Source of the DNA: Skermanella pratensis
GTDB taxonomy: Bacteria; Pseudomonadota; Alphaproteobacteria; Azospirillales; Azospirillaceae
NCBI RefSeq assembly: GCF_008843145.1
Contig: NZ_CP030265.1
Coordinates: forward strand, 3,526,501 to 3,590,500
Length of the DNA: 64,000 nt
Reading direction: 5' to 3'
The position numbers and the translations under genes were made by a program. Of the stretch, positions 44,238 through 53,292 are shown piece by piece; the first letter of the stretch is position 1, and the number at the start of each line of letters is the position of its first letter. The notes below the pieces were generated by a model, which saw only the letters and a program-made list of their open reading frames with translations, had not been told where the DNA came from and did not search any database.

Positions 44238-44942
44238 TCAGCGGAGCGACCAGACCGCCGTGGGTGAGCCGGCGTCGTCCGTGCACAGGGGCAGCGCCTC
44301 CCCGTTGCGGTAAACGCGATAGCATTTGCCGGGATCGCCCGGAAGGAACCGTGAGGCCGGATCGAGGCCGGCGGGAATCCCGTCGGTCAGGAGCCACCGG
44401 TTGTCGGGCTGGAGGCAGATCGACGCCGGCTGCGCGCGGCAATCCGCCTGGCCGGGCGCGCAGTCCCGATAGGTCACGGCATAGCACAGGTTCTGCGCCG
44501 GCTCGCCTTGGGGCGGCATGCTCTGGCCGCCCGCCTGGGCGTGGTCCGGCGGGCCGCTCTGACCGCTCCGGGGGGCCGCGGCCGGCATCCCGCCGGCATC
44601 GTCGCCACCCGTGTCGCCGCCGGTGCAGCTGTATCCCTGGGCCTCGAAATCCCGCTTCATCCGGGCGATGGCATCGATGCAGACCTGGCCGGTTTCCCGT
44701 GCCTGCCACAGCGTCTGCGCCGGCTCGGCGTTCCGGTAATAGCGGACCGAGCACGGCGCACCGCCCGGCTCGAAGACCCGGTCCATGCGCCGGGTCTGGT
44801 CCGTGAGGGTGCATACATGGGTTTCAGTCTGCTCGGCCCGTGCCGCAGCGGGATGGATCAGCAGGCACAGGATGGCGGCCTGAAGCGTCGTACACAGCCT
44901 GATCGACAGCCCACCGTCGGTTTTCTGGCGGTCCCGGATCAA
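44238..44942 (-). CDS. Secreted Cys-rich hypothetical protein
   Basis: 234 residues from TTG 44942 (GGGGAGAG upstream). A signal peptide (hydrophobic LQAAILCLLIHPAAARA) is followed by two Cys-containing domains around a Gly/Pro/Gln linker (residues ~110-150). The first begins THVCTLTDQTRRMDRVFEPG. The second includes NLCYAVTYRDCAPGQADC and SICLQPDNRW. Even numbers of Cys suggest disulfide-bonded periplasmic domains. Family not recognised. Confidence 0.62.
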   Translation of the reverse strand: MIRDRQKTDGGLSIRLCTTLQAAILCLLIHPAAARAEQTETHVCTLTDQTRRMDRVFEPGGAPCSVRYYRNAEPAQTLWQARETGQVCIDAIARMKRDFEAQGYSCTGGDTGGDDAGGMPAAAPRSGQSGPPDHAQAGGQSMPPQGEPAQNLCYAVTYRDCAPGQADCRAQPASICLQPDNRWLLTDGIPAGLDPASRFLPGDPGKCYRVYRNGEALPLCTDDAGSPTAVWSLR

Positions 44943-45076
44943 TGATCTCTCCCCTAGCCTTCCACGATACCGGACCTGTTAACACGCGCGATCCGCTTTG
45001 TGGTCAAGAAGGGTGCAATCGGCCGCCTCGATCCGGGCGCTCATTCGGGTTACTGCGGATCGGCTTCGCACGGCGG

Positions 45077-45102
45077 TCCCGCGGGCCGTGGGGCCCGCGG
45101 GA
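45077..45102. terminator. Strong hairpin after the coiled-coil gene
   Basis: TCCCGCGGGCC - GTGG - GGCCCGCGGGA, a perfect 11-bp stem 24 bp past the end of the minus-strand gene at 45126. No U-tract on either strand. Confidence 0.6.
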
Positions 45103-45125
45103 TTCAAAGGACCCGGGTCTCCGGA

Positions 45126-46280
45126 TCACTGTGAAGGCTGGCTCGGTCCGCTCGCCGGGGCATCGCCTTCGCTGGGCTTGGCGGCCGCGCGCAGCACCTC
45201 CGCCTGGTTGACCATCTGGTCGCGCAGGAGGCTCAGCTGCTTCTCCGCATCGAGGAAGACGGCCTTCGCCGCTTCGGCCTGACGGGTCGCCTCCTGCTGC
45301 TGCTGGCGCAGCGCGTTGAGGGCCTGCGACCGCTGGGCCACCTCGTTGCCGATGGCGGCGAGGTTCTGGCTGGCAAGCGAAACAGCGCCCTGGAGTTCGG
45401 AAATCCGCTGTTCGCTCTGCGCGATCTCGGCGTTCAGCTCGTCGCGCCGGGCCGTCAGGTTGGCGAGCTGGCCTTCGATCTCCTTAGCCTCGGCCCCGGT
45501 CCTGGCCACCTGGTCCTCAAGCGCCTCCCGGGTACCGATTGCGGACTCCATGGCCGTCATGTCGGCGGCGATCCGATCCCGCTCGGCCCGAAGCCTCTCG
45601 ATGTTCTTGCCGAGTTCCGCGACCTTGTCCTCGGCGATGTCGCGCGCCCAGGCGACGCCGCCGATCTTCTGGACCAGCTCGTTCCGCTCGCCCAGCAGGG
45701 TGGCGCGCAGGCGCTCCAGCCGGGCGACCTCGTCGACGAGCGGCATCAGTTCGTCCCGCTGGCTGGTGAGTGCGGCCACCCGCTTTTCGAGCCGGGCGAC
45801 GTCGGTCTCGCCGACATCGCGCGCCCATGTGACGGCGCCGAGCCTCTGGACGATGCCGTTCCGCTCGTTCAGCATCATCGACCGCTCGACCTGGACATTG
45901 GCGAGCTCGTCGTTGAGGCTGGCGACCTGGGTGGTCAGCGGCTGCAGCTGGTCGCGCTCGCCGGTGACGGTGGCGAGCTGCCCCTGCGCTGTGGCGAGTT
46001 GGCCCTGGGTGGTGGTGAGTTGCCCCTGGACGTCACCGAGCTGCGCCTGAAGGCCGGCGACTTCCGTTTTCAGGCTCTCCGCCTGATTGCTGTAGGTATT
46101 GGCCCGGGTCCAACCGGTCACCGCCAGGATCAGGGCGATGGCCGTCGCGCCGCCGAGCAAATAGATCGTCCGCCGATTGACCCAGCCGGGCTCCCGTCCG
46201 GCGTTTTCGGGACCGGTATTGTGCGTTCCGCTCGGGGCGGCCGTCCCCGTGGGCTCGGCCTCTGTTCCATTGTGAGCCAC
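45126..46280 (-). CDS. Membrane-anchored coiled-coil protein with internal repeat
   Basis: 384 residues from GTG 46280 (GGGAGG upstream). A ~35-residue soluble Gly/Thr-rich N-tail leads to one membrane helix (TIYLLGGATAIALILAVTG, residues ~38-56). A ~300-residue coiled coil follows, with heptads, short repeats (GQLTTTQGQLATAQGQLAT) and a C-terminal Pro/Ser/Ala tail. Two copies of a ~60-residue unit share LNERNGIVQRLGAVTWARDV and LLGERNELVQKIGGVAWARD. No enzymatic domain. Likely a structural or envelope-spanning protein. No family recognised. Confidence 0.7.
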   Translation of the reverse strand: MAHNGTEAEPTGTAAPSGTHNTGPENAGREPGWVNRRTIYLLGGATAIALILAVTGWTRANTYSNQAESLKTEVAGLQAQLGDVQGQLTTTQGQLATAQGQLATVTGERDQLQPLTTQVASLNDELANVQVERSMMLNERNGIVQRLGAVTWARDVGETDVARLEKRVAALTSQRDELMPLVDEVARLERLRATLLGERNELVQKIGGVAWARDIAEDKVAELGKNIERLRAERDRIAADMTAMESAIGTREALEDQVARTGAEAKEIEGQLANLTARRDELNAEIAQSEQRISELQGAVSLASQNLAAIGNEVAQRSQALNALRQQQQEATRQAEAAKAVFLDAEKQLSLLRDQMVNQAEVLRAAAKPSEGDAPASGPSQPSQ

Positions 46281-46526
46281 GCTCGCCTCCCTATGCTCTC
46301 TGTTATCGTCTCGATGTTTTGGCTAGGGGGCCATAGGTATGCATGCCAAGTCAATAACCGGGTGAGTACTAACGGGGTTCTCCAGGGACTACGACTTTCG
46401 CTCTCGCCTGAAGCCCGGATGCCGTATTGATCGTGGTGAAACCGATTTGCCGACTTGGGCAACTACTTGTTCTCGCAATGAGGGGAGCCGGTCTCCCGGA
46501 TCCCCTTTTTCATGACGACTTCGCAA

Positions 46527-46883
46527 TCAGTGCGAGATCATCCAGGGACGTTTGGACGGGAACGTCTTCGCGCCGTCCCGCGTATAGACGGCGCTGCTCT
46601 TGCCGCCCGAGCAGCAGGAGCAGCCCGGACCGTGGGCGCCAGAGTGGCCCGCCGCCTGCCGGTCGGATTTCTTCGACAGTTTAGGCGCGTGGGCGCTCCG
46701 CTCGTTGGTTTCGAAGGCGGCCCGGCGCGCCGGGTCCATGCCGCCGATGCTGGGGAAGGACAGGTAGGCCCTGGACGCTGGCGCCCCGCAATCGGGACAG
46801 CCGCACGGCTCGGCGGACCGGGCCATGGGCCGCAGCGCCGTGAAGGCGCCGCAGCTTTCGCACATATAATCGTAGACCGGCAT
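46527..46883 (-). CDS. fmdB: FmdB-family zinc-ribbon protein
   Basis: 118 residues. N-terminal zinc ribbon MPVYDYMCESCGAFTAL with CPDCGAPASR, the signature of FmdB, the putative regulator of the formamidase cluster of Methylophilus. A Ser/Lys-rich middle and a Cys-rich GCSCCSGG segment follow. It is directly after formamidase (25 bp), the same order as fmdA-fmdB in that organism, so it is probably co-transcribed. Confidence 0.9.
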   Translation of the reverse strand: MPVYDYMCESCGAFTALRPMARSAEPCGCPDCGAPASRAYLSFPSIGGMDPARRAAFETNERSAHAPKLSKKSDRQAAGHSGAHGPGCSCCSGGKSSAVYTRDGAKTFPSKRPWMISH

Positions 46884-46908
46884 GGTGCTCCTCCTGACAG
46901 ATCCGGGT

Positions 46909-48138
46909 TCACAGGTCCGGGGCGAGCGGCACGTCGACCGAGCCGTCCAGCATCTTCTTCGGTCCGTCCGAACCGGGATTGATGTCGAACTCGAACACGC
47001 CGGTCGGCAGCCACAGGGTGGCGCAGGCGTTGGGAATGTCGACCACGCCGCTGATATGGCCCTGGACCGGCGCCGTGCCGAGGATCGCGTAGGCCTGGGC
47101 GCGGGTGAAGCCGAACTTGGTCAGGTACTCGATCGCGTTAAGGCAGGCTTGGCGGTAGGCTACATGGACGTCGAGGTAATGCTGGACGCCGCCCTCGTCG
47201 ACCGAAATCCCCTCGAAGATCAGGTAATCGTCGTAGGTCGGCTTGATCGGGCTGGGCTTGAAGATCGGGTTCTTGATTCCGAACTTCGCCATGCCGCCCT
47301 TGATCAGCTCGACCTTCAGGTGGATCCAGCCGGCCATTTCGATGGCGCCGCAGAAGGTGATCTCGCCGTCGCCCTGGCTGAAGTGCAGGTCGCCCATGGA
47401 CAGGCCCGCCCCCGGCACATAGACCGGGAAGAACACCTTGGCGCCGCGCGACAGGTCCTTGATGTCGCAGTTGCCGCCATGCTCGCGCGGCGGCACGGTC
47501 CGCGCGCCCTCGGCGCCCGCCGCCTTCGCGTCGTCACCCTCGAGCCTGCCCATGTGGGCGGTCGGGCCGTAGGGCAGCGTGGCGAGCGCCGGCACCCGCT
47601 CGGGGTTGGTGTCGAACAGCGCCTTCTCCCGGGTGTTCCAGGTCTGGAGCATGTCGCGCGACGGCAGGCAGCCGATCAATCCGGGATGGATCAGGCCGGG
47701 GAAGCGGACGCCCGGCACGTGGCGCGACTTGGTGAACATGCCCTCGAAGTCCCAGATCGACTTTTGCGCCTCGGGGAAATGCTCGGTCAGGAAGCCGCCG
47801 CCGTTGTTCTTCGAGAAGAAGCCGTTGAAGCCCCACTGGCTGGCCGGGAAGGCGCCGATGTCGAGGAAATCGACCACCAGCAGGTCGCCCGGCTCCGCCC
47901 CCTCGACGCCGATCGGGCCGGACAGGAAATGGACCTGGCTCAGGTCTACGTCGCGCACGTCGGCGGCGCTGTCGTCGTTCTTGATCTGGCCGCCGGTCCA
48001 GTCGAAGCACTCGACGATGAAGTCGTCGCCGGGCTTTACCGTCGCCACCATCGGGATGTCCGGGTGCCAGCGGTTATGGATCATGTCGTTGTCGTAGGGG
48101 GAAGAGCCCAGGTCGATCTTGATGATTGTTTCCGCCAT
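46909..48138 (-). CDS. fmdA: Formamidase
   Basis: A 409-residue amidase of the acetamidase/formamidase family, hydrolysing formamide to formate and ammonia. Typical motifs are visible: HNRWHPDIP, LSQVHFLSGPIGVEGAEPGD, FPGLIHPGLIGCLPS, ARTVPPREHGGNCDIKDLSR, GLSMGDLHFSQGDGEITFCG, HVAYRQACLNAIEYL and IPNACATLWLPTGVFEFDI. Length matches FmdA. It lies at the end of the urea/amide ABC transporter genes, so the substrate is taken up and hydrolysed by one operon. The formate produced could feed the formate dehydrogenase at 4021-8606. Confidence 0.95.
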   Translation of the reverse strand: MAETIIKIDLGSSPYDNDMIHNRWHPDIPMVATVKPGDDFIVECFDWTGGQIKNDDSAADVRDVDLSQVHFLSGPIGVEGAEPGDLLVVDFLDIGAFPASQWGFNGFFSKNNGGGFLTEHFPEAQKSIWDFEGMFTKSRHVPGVRFPGLIHPGLIGCLPSRDMLQTWNTREKALFDTNPERVPALATLPYGPTAHMGRLEGDDAKAAGAEGARTVPPREHGGNCDIKDLSRGAKVFFPVYVPGAGLSMGDLHFSQGDGEITFCGAIEMAGWIHLKVELIKGGMAKFGIKNPIFKPSPIKPTYDDYLIFEGISVDEGGVQHYLDVHVAYRQACLNAIEYLTKFGFTRAQAYAILGTAPVQGHISGVVDIPNACATLWLPTGVFEFDINPGSDGPKKMLDGSVDVPLAPDL

Positions 48139-48194
48139 GTCAGCACTCCTTCTCGATGGGTTGTTTGTCTTGAGGGCGAAAGGAAATACGGCGT

Positions 48195-48884
48195 TCAGAC
48201 CGACAGGTACCGGGCGACCTGCGCCTCGTCGATGCCGGCCCGGGGCTGGTCCTGGACGATACTGCCGTTCTCCAGCACCAGGACGCGGTCGGCGATGTCG
48301 AGCGCGAAGCTCAGCACCTGCTCCGACACGACGATGCTCAGTCCGCGCTCGTCGCGGATGCGCTTCAGGGTCCGGGCCATGTCGCGGATGATGCTGGGCT
48401 GGATGCCCTCGGTCGGCTCGTCCAGCAGAAGCACCTTGGGCCGGCTGGCGAGCGCGCGGGCGATGGCGAGCTGCTGCTGCTGGCCGCCGGACAGGTTGCC
48501 GCCGCGGCGGCTCCTCATCTCCAGCAGGACCGGGAACAGCTCGTAGATGTCGGGCGGGACCCTGGTCTCGCCCGAGACGGTCAGGCCGGTCTCAATGTTC
48601 TCCTGCACCGTCATGGTGGAGAAGATCATCCGGCCCTGGGGCACGAAGCCGACGCCCTTGGCCACGCGCTGATGGCTCTTGAGATGGGTGATGTCGGCCC
48701 CGCCGACCGCGACCGAGCCGCTGCGGGTGGGCACGATCCCCATCAGCGACTTCATCAGCGTGGTCTTGCCCATTCCGTTGCGGCCCATGATCGCGACGAT
48801 CTCGTTCGGAGCGACCGTGAAGTCCAGGCCATGGAGAACCTCGCTCTGGCCATAGGCGACATGAAGGCTGGAGACGTTGAGCAT
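48195..48884 (-). CDS. urtE: Urea/short-chain amide ABC transporter ATPase E
   Basis: 229 residues of the LivF/UrtE group. Walker A is GRNGMGKTTLMKSL, signature LSGGQQQQLAIARALASRP, Walker B VLLLDEPTEGIQPS and the D-loop/H-loop end VVSEQVLSFAL. UrtE-type proteins carry EGIQPSII after Walker B. It follows urtD with 15 bp and precedes formamidase with 56 bp, so probably one transcript. Confidence 0.93.
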   Translation of the reverse strand: MLNVSSLHVAYGQSEVLHGLDFTVAPNEIVAIMGRNGMGKTTLMKSLMGIVPTRSGSVAVGGADITHLKSHQRVAKGVGFVPQGRMIFSTMTVQENIETGLTVSGETRVPPDIYELFPVLLEMRSRRGGNLSGGQQQQLAIARALASRPKVLLLDEPTEGIQPSIIRDMARTLKRIRDERGLSIVVSEQVLSFALDIADRVLVLENGSIVQDQPRAGIDEAQVARYLSV

Positions 48885-48899
48885 TTTCGGCGTTTCCCC

Positions 48900-49646
48900 C
48901 TAATGGCCAAGGTAGACTTCGACGACGCGGGGATCATTCTTCACGTGGCTCATTGATCCTTCGGACAGGACCTTCCCCTGATGCAGGACGGTGACCCGGT
49001 GGGCGATGTCCTCGACGAACTTCATGTCGTGCTCGATCACGATCACCGCGCGGTCCTTGATGATCCGGTTGAGCAGGTCAGCCGTCTTGACCCGCTCGGC
49101 CACGCTCATGCCGGCCACTGGTTCGTCGAGCATCAGGAGCTTGGGGTCCTGGATCAGCAGCATGCCGATCTCCAGCCACTGCTTCTGCCCGTGGCTCAGA
49201 AATTCAGCCCGCTGGTCCAGGTGGTCCGCCAGGAAGATGGTCTCCGCGATCTCGTCGATGCGGCCCCTCACCGCGGCGTCCCGCTTGAAGGCCAGCGCGC
49301 CGAACACGGAATGGCCGCGCGGGTAGGAGATCTCCAGATTCTCGAAGACGCTCAGATCCTCATAGATCGAGGGATTCTGGAACTTGCGGCCGATCCCCTC
49401 GGCCACGATCCTGTCCTCGCGCAGCCGGGAGATCTCCTTGCCCTTGAACCTGATCGAGCCGCCCGTGGCGCGGGTCCGGCCGCAGATCAGGTCGAGCACC
49501 GTGGTCTTGCCGGCCCCATTGGGGCCGATGATGACGCGGATCTCGTTCTCCTCGACATAGAAGGACAGGTTCTCGACCGCCTTGAAGCCGTCGAAAGACA
49601 CGGTCAGACCCTCGACCGAGAGGAGGAAACCGGTCTCGTTCACCAT
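48900..49646 (-). CDS. urtD: Urea/short-chain amide ABC transporter ATPase D
   Basis: 248 residues of the LivG/UrtD group. VSFDGFKAVENLSFYVEENE is followed by Walker A IIGPNGAGKTTVLDLICG, signature LSHGQKQWLEIGML (LSHGQKQWLEIGM is a UrtD-type variant of LSGGQ) and Walker B LLMLDEPVAGMSVAE. The IEHDMKFVEDIAHRVTVLHQ end contains the switch His. Only 3 bp after urtC, so it is tightly coupled. Confidence 0.93.
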   Translation of the reverse strand: MVNETGFLLSVEGLTVSFDGFKAVENLSFYVEENEIRVIIGPNGAGKTTVLDLICGRTRATGGSIRFKGKEISRLREDRIVAEGIGRKFQNPSIYEDLSVFENLEISYPRGHSVFGALAFKRDAAVRGRIDEIAETIFLADHLDQRAEFLSHGQKQWLEIGMLLIQDPKLLMLDEPVAGMSVAERVKTADLLNRIIKDRAVIVIEHDMKFVEDIAHRVTVLHQGKVLSEGSMSHVKNDPRVVEVYLGH

Positions 49647-49649
49647 GGC

Positions 49650-50789
49650 TCAGGTCCTCCGCTCGGCGGGGGCGGCGGCCGGGGCGATCGGGCGCGCGCC
49701 GGGACGGAAGGCCGTCCAGCGGTCGAACAGCGGCTGGACATGGACTTGCCAGAGACCGGCGAGCCCGTTGGGGAACGCCATCACGACGCCGATGAACAGG
49801 GCGCCCATGGCGAACAGCCACAGTTCCGGAAAGCTCTCGGAGAAGATCGTCTTGGCGTAGTTGACGAACAGCGTGCCGTAGACGGCGCCGAACAGCGACA
49901 GCCGGCCGCCGACGGCGCAATAGATCACCATCTCGATCGACGGCACGATACCGACGAAGGACGGCGACATGAACCCGACCTGGAGCGTGAACATCGCCCC
50001 GCCGATCGCGGCCAGGACCGAGGCGAAGCAGAAGATGAAGATCTTGAAGTTGGAGACGTCGTAGCCGGAGAAGCGGACCCGGTCCTCCTTGTCGCGGATC
50101 GCCACCAGGATGCGGCCGTACTTGGAGCGGCGGACGAACTGGGCGGCAAGCAGGCAGCCGAGCAGCAGGGCCACGGTGACGAAGTACAGCACTTCCTTCG
50201 CGAAGTCGGTGCGGATGTCCCAGCCCTTGAGCGTGCGCAGGTCCGTGATGCCGTTGATGCCGCCGGTATAACCCTGCTGCCCGATGATCAGGATCGTCAG
50301 GATCGCGGCGATGGCCTGGGTGATGATCGCGAAATAGACCCCGCCGACACGCCGCTTGAACATCGCGACGCCGATGATCCAGGCGAAGGCCGCCGGCACC
50401 ACCAGGATCGCGAGGATGGTCAATGCCAGGCTGTGGAATGGCAGCCAGAAGAAGGGCAACTCGGTGATCTGGTTCCAGTCCATGAAGTCGGGGATGCCGG
50501 GCGTGGACTGGATCGCGGTCGCCTCCGGGCTGGAGGCTTCCAGCTTCAGGAACATCGCCATGCAGTAGCCGCCGAGCCCGAAGAAGATCCCCTGCCCCAG
50601 GCTGAGGATGCCGGCGTTGCCCCAGCACAGCACCAGGCCAAGCGCCACGAAGGCGTAGGTCAGGTACTTGCCGACCAGGTTCAGCCGGAAGCCGTCGAGC
50701 GCCATGGGAAAGACGACCAGCAGCAGGGCCGCCAGCACCACGAGGAAGACGACCTCGTTCCGTCTGAGAAAGATATTGCCGCTTCTCAT
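49650..50789 (-). CDS. urtC: Urea/short-chain amide ABC transporter permease C
   Basis: 379 residues with about ten hydrophobic segments. LivM/UrtC group: LTYAFVALGLVLCWGNAGIL near residue 45, SLGQGIFFGLGGYCMAMFLK, GINGITDLRTLKGW and the ATPase-coupling loop ILVAIRDKEDRVRFSGYDVS. A short soluble C-tail follows. Overlaps neither gene; 10 bp after urtB. Confidence 0.92.
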   Translation of the reverse strand: MRSGNIFLRRNEVVFLVVLAALLLVVFPMALDGFRLNLVGKYLTYAFVALGLVLCWGNAGILSLGQGIFFGLGGYCMAMFLKLEASSPEATAIQSTPGIPDFMDWNQITELPFFWLPFHSLALTILAILVVPAAFAWIIGVAMFKRRVGGVYFAIITQAIAAILTILIIGQQGYTGGINGITDLRTLKGWDIRTDFAKEVLYFVTVALLLGCLLAAQFVRRSKYGRILVAIRDKEDRVRFSGYDVSNFKIFIFCFASVLAAIGGAMFTLQVGFMSPSFVGIVPSIEMVIYCAVGGRLSLFGAVYGTLFVNYAKTIFSESFPELWLFAMGALFIGVVMAFPNGLAGLWQVHVQPLFDRWTAFRPGARPIAPAAAPAERRT

Positions 50790-50799
50790 GGATGGTCCC

Positions 50800-51726
50800 T
50801 CACCGCCTTACCTTGAGGACGAACAGGCCCTGGGGCCGCAGCATGAGAATTCCGACCACCGTCAGCAGCGTCAGCACTTTCGCCATCGAGCCGCTGAGGA
50901 AGAATTCCATGGTGGACTGGGCCTGGGAGATCACGAAGGCCGACGCGATCGTGCCGAGCAGGCTCTGGGCACCGCCGAAAACCACCACCAGGAAGGTATC
51001 GACGATGTAGAGCTGCCCGGAGGTCGGCCCGGTCGATCCGACCATGGTGAAGGCGCTGCCGGCGACCCCGGCGATGCCGCAGCCGATGCCGAAGGTGTAG
51101 CGGTCGACCCGTTCGGTATCGATGCCGACCGCACCGGCCATCACCCGGTTCTGCATCACGGCCCGGACCTGCTTGCCCCAGCGCGAGCGGTACATCAGCA
51201 CGCCGACCGCCGTGGTGATCATCAGGGTCAGCGCCATGACGAACAGGCCGTTGATCGGCACTTCGATCACGTCGGTGACCGGCAGCGAGCCGATCAGCCA
51301 TTGCGGCAGTTCCACGCCGACCTCGCGGGCGCCGAAGACCGAGCGGTAGAACTGCTGGAGGATCAGGCTCAGGCCCCAGGTCGCCAGCAGCGTGTCCAGC
51401 GGCCTTCGGTAGAGGTGCCGAATCATCGACCATTCCACCAGCATGCCGAGCGCCCCCGCCCCGACGAAGGCAAGCGCCATGGCGACGAAGAAATAGGCGC
51501 TGAACAGGGCCGGTATGTAGTTGAGAAAGAAGTTCGACGTGAAATAGGTGATGTAGGCTCCGAGGATCAGGAATTCCCCGTGCGCCATGTTGATGACGCC
51601 CATCTGCCCGAAGATGATCGCGAGCCCGAGGGCCATCAGCACGAAAACGGAAAACAGGATCAGCCCGGCGAACCCCTGCATGGCGAAAATGGAGCCGAGT
51701 TCGGCCAGCGTGTAGCCTTCGAACAT
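50800..51726 (-). CDS. urtB: Urea/short-chain amide ABC transporter permease B
   Basis: 308 residues, LivH/UrtB group with eight to nine helices. LGLAIIFGQMGVINMAHGEF and LMLGAYITY-like LILGAYITYF open the family signature, and the coupling loop is GKQVRAVMQNRVMAGAVGID. It follows urtA by a 112-bp gap in which the transcript probably carries processing signals, and leads urtC by 10 bp. Confidence 0.92.
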   Translation of the reverse strand: MFEGYTLAELGSIFAMQGFAGLILFSVFVLMALGLAIIFGQMGVINMAHGEFLILGAYITYFTSNFFLNYIPALFSAYFFVAMALAFVGAGALGMLVEWSMIRHLYRRPLDTLLATWGLSLILQQFYRSVFGAREVGVELPQWLIGSLPVTDVIEVPINGLFVMALTLMITTAVGVLMYRSRWGKQVRAVMQNRVMAGAVGIDTERVDRYTFGIGCGIAGVAGSAFTMVGSTGPTSGQLYIVDTFLVVVFGGAQSLLGTIASAFVISQAQSTMEFFLSGSMAKVLTLLTVVGILMLRPQGLFVLKVRR

Positions 51727-51838
51727 GGATCGCTCTCCTGGTGGACTATCGGGAGGAGGATGCCTGGATTGAACACTGCTGTTTGGCGAAGGCCCCAGGC
51801 CGCTCAGGCATCCTCTCCGCGGAAGCTGGATGCGGCGG

Positions 51839-53125
51839 TCACTGGTAGCCCTTCGGGAAGGGGTCCGGCTCCATCAGGTCCGCCGTCTCGTAGATCACCT
51901 CGTACTGGCCGTCCGCCTTGGCCTTGCCGACGCGGGTCTTGCTCCACAGGTGATGGTTCTCGTGGATGCGGACATAGCCTTCGGGCGCCTGCGAGAACTC
52001 GATGCCGGGGGAGGCCGCCGCCACCTTGTCCACGTCGAAGCTGCCGGCCTTCTCCACCGTCAGCTTCCACAGCCAGGGTCCCAGATAGGCCGCCTGGGTC
52101 ACGTCACCGATGACGATGTTCTCGCCCCACATCTTCTTGAATGCCTGGACGAAGGCCTTGTTGTTGGGGTTGTCGAGGGACTGGAAATACTTCATGCAGG
52201 CATAGGCGCCGGCGATGTTCTCGCCGCCGATGCCGAGGATCTCGTCCTCGGTGACCGAGATGGTGACCAGCGTCTGCTTGGACAGGTCGATGCCGGCCGC
52301 CTTGAGCTGCTTGTAGAAGGCGACGTTGGAGCCGCCGACGATGATCGCGTAGATCACGTCGGGCTTGGTCAGCTTGATCTTGTTGATGACCGAGTTGAAC
52401 TGGGTATGGCCGAGCGGGAAGTACTCCTCGCCCACGACCTTGAGGCTGTTCTTCTCGATGTGCTTGCGGGCGATCTTGTTGGAGGTGCGCGGCCAGATAT
52501 AGTCGGAGCCCAGCAGGTAGAAGCTCTTGGCCTGCTTCTCCTTCACGACCCAGTCGATGCCGGCCAGGATCTGCTGCGTCGCCTCCTGCCCGGTGTAGAT
52601 CACGTTCTTGGACTGCTCCAGGCCCTCGTAGAAGGTGGGATAGTAGAGCATGCCGTTGTACTGCTCGAATACCGGCAGCACCGCCTTGCGGGACGCCGAA
52701 GTCCAGCAGCCGAACACCGCGGCGGCCTTGTCGTTGACCAGAAGCTTCTTGGCCTTCTCCGCGAAGTTCGGCCAGTCGCTGGCGCCGTCCTCCTGGATGA
52801 ACTCGATCTTGCGGCCGAGCACCCCTCCCATCTCATTGATCTGCGCGATCGCCAGCTTCTCCGCCTGGACCGACCCGGTCTCGCTGATCGCCATGGTGCC
52901 GGTGACGGAGTGGAGGATGCCGACCCGCACGGTGCCGTCGGTCACCGCGAGCCCGGTGGTGTTGACCGCGGAAGTCGCCGGCGCCTGCGCGTAGGCCGTC
53001 CGGGGCAGCAGTCCCGGCAGAAGCGCCGAGGCAGGCAGGGCCGCCATGCCGAGCAGCAGCTTGCGGCGCAGGGCGGATTCGGGGCGATCGGACTCAGGGC
53101 TGGTCGGGAAGTGATCGGAAGACAT
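51839..53125 (-). CDS. urtA: Urea/short-chain amide ABC transporter substrate-binding protein
   Basis: 428 residues. A Tat-like N-terminus (LRRKLLLGMAALPASALLPG, residues ~19-38) ends at AYA. The mature protein is a type-I periplasmic binding fold close to UrtA/FmdD: VRVGILHSVTGTMAISE, INEMGGVLGRKIEFIQEDGA, FGCWTSASRKAVLPVFE, NGMLYYPTFYEGLEQSKN and LLGSDYIWPRTSNKIARKHI. The operon with formamidase suggests formamide/acetamide or urea as ligand. First gene of the minus-strand operon; divergent to the permease-kinase gene. Confidence 0.93.
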   Translation of the reverse strand: MSSDHFPTSPESDRPESALRRKLLLGMAALPASALLPGLLPRTAYAQAPATSAVNTTGLAVTDGTVRVGILHSVTGTMAISETGSVQAEKLAIAQINEMGGVLGRKIEFIQEDGASDWPNFAEKAKKLLVNDKAAAVFGCWTSASRKAVLPVFEQYNGMLYYPTFYEGLEQSKNVIYTGQEATQQILAGIDWVVKEKQAKSFYLLGSDYIWPRTSNKIARKHIEKNSLKVVGEEYFPLGHTQFNSVINKIKLTKPDVIYAIIVGGSNVAFYKQLKAAGIDLSKQTLVTISVTEDEILGIGGENIAGAYACMKYFQSLDNPNNKAFVQAFKKMWGENIVIGDVTQAAYLGPWLWKLTVEKAGSFDVDKVAAASPGIEFSQAPEGYVRIHENHHLWSKTRVGKAKADGQYEVIYETADLMEPDPFPKGYQ

Positions 53126-53292
53126 GCAACCTCCTTTAGCGTTCTGGCGTCGGGCAGGTGCGAAGGTTCCGGTCGATGCCGCGATGCAGCAATACGGTAA
53201 TTGACGTATATGCTAGTATTCAGGGGCCGGGCTACCGTGTCCGACACCCATCATTCTCGGGACTTTCCAATCTGACGGTGGATCAAGGACGG
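53126..53292. promoter_or_regulatory. Divergent promoter region of urtA and the permease-kinase gene
   Basis: 167 bp between the divergent genes. On the plus strand TTGACG at 53203 sits next to a locally AT-rich stretch (53200-53222), and the same stretch holds AATAC..GTATT arms as an inverted repeat. This is where the regulator paired with the kinase would act if it controls the transporter. No consensus sigma-54 element recognised. Confidence 0.4.
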
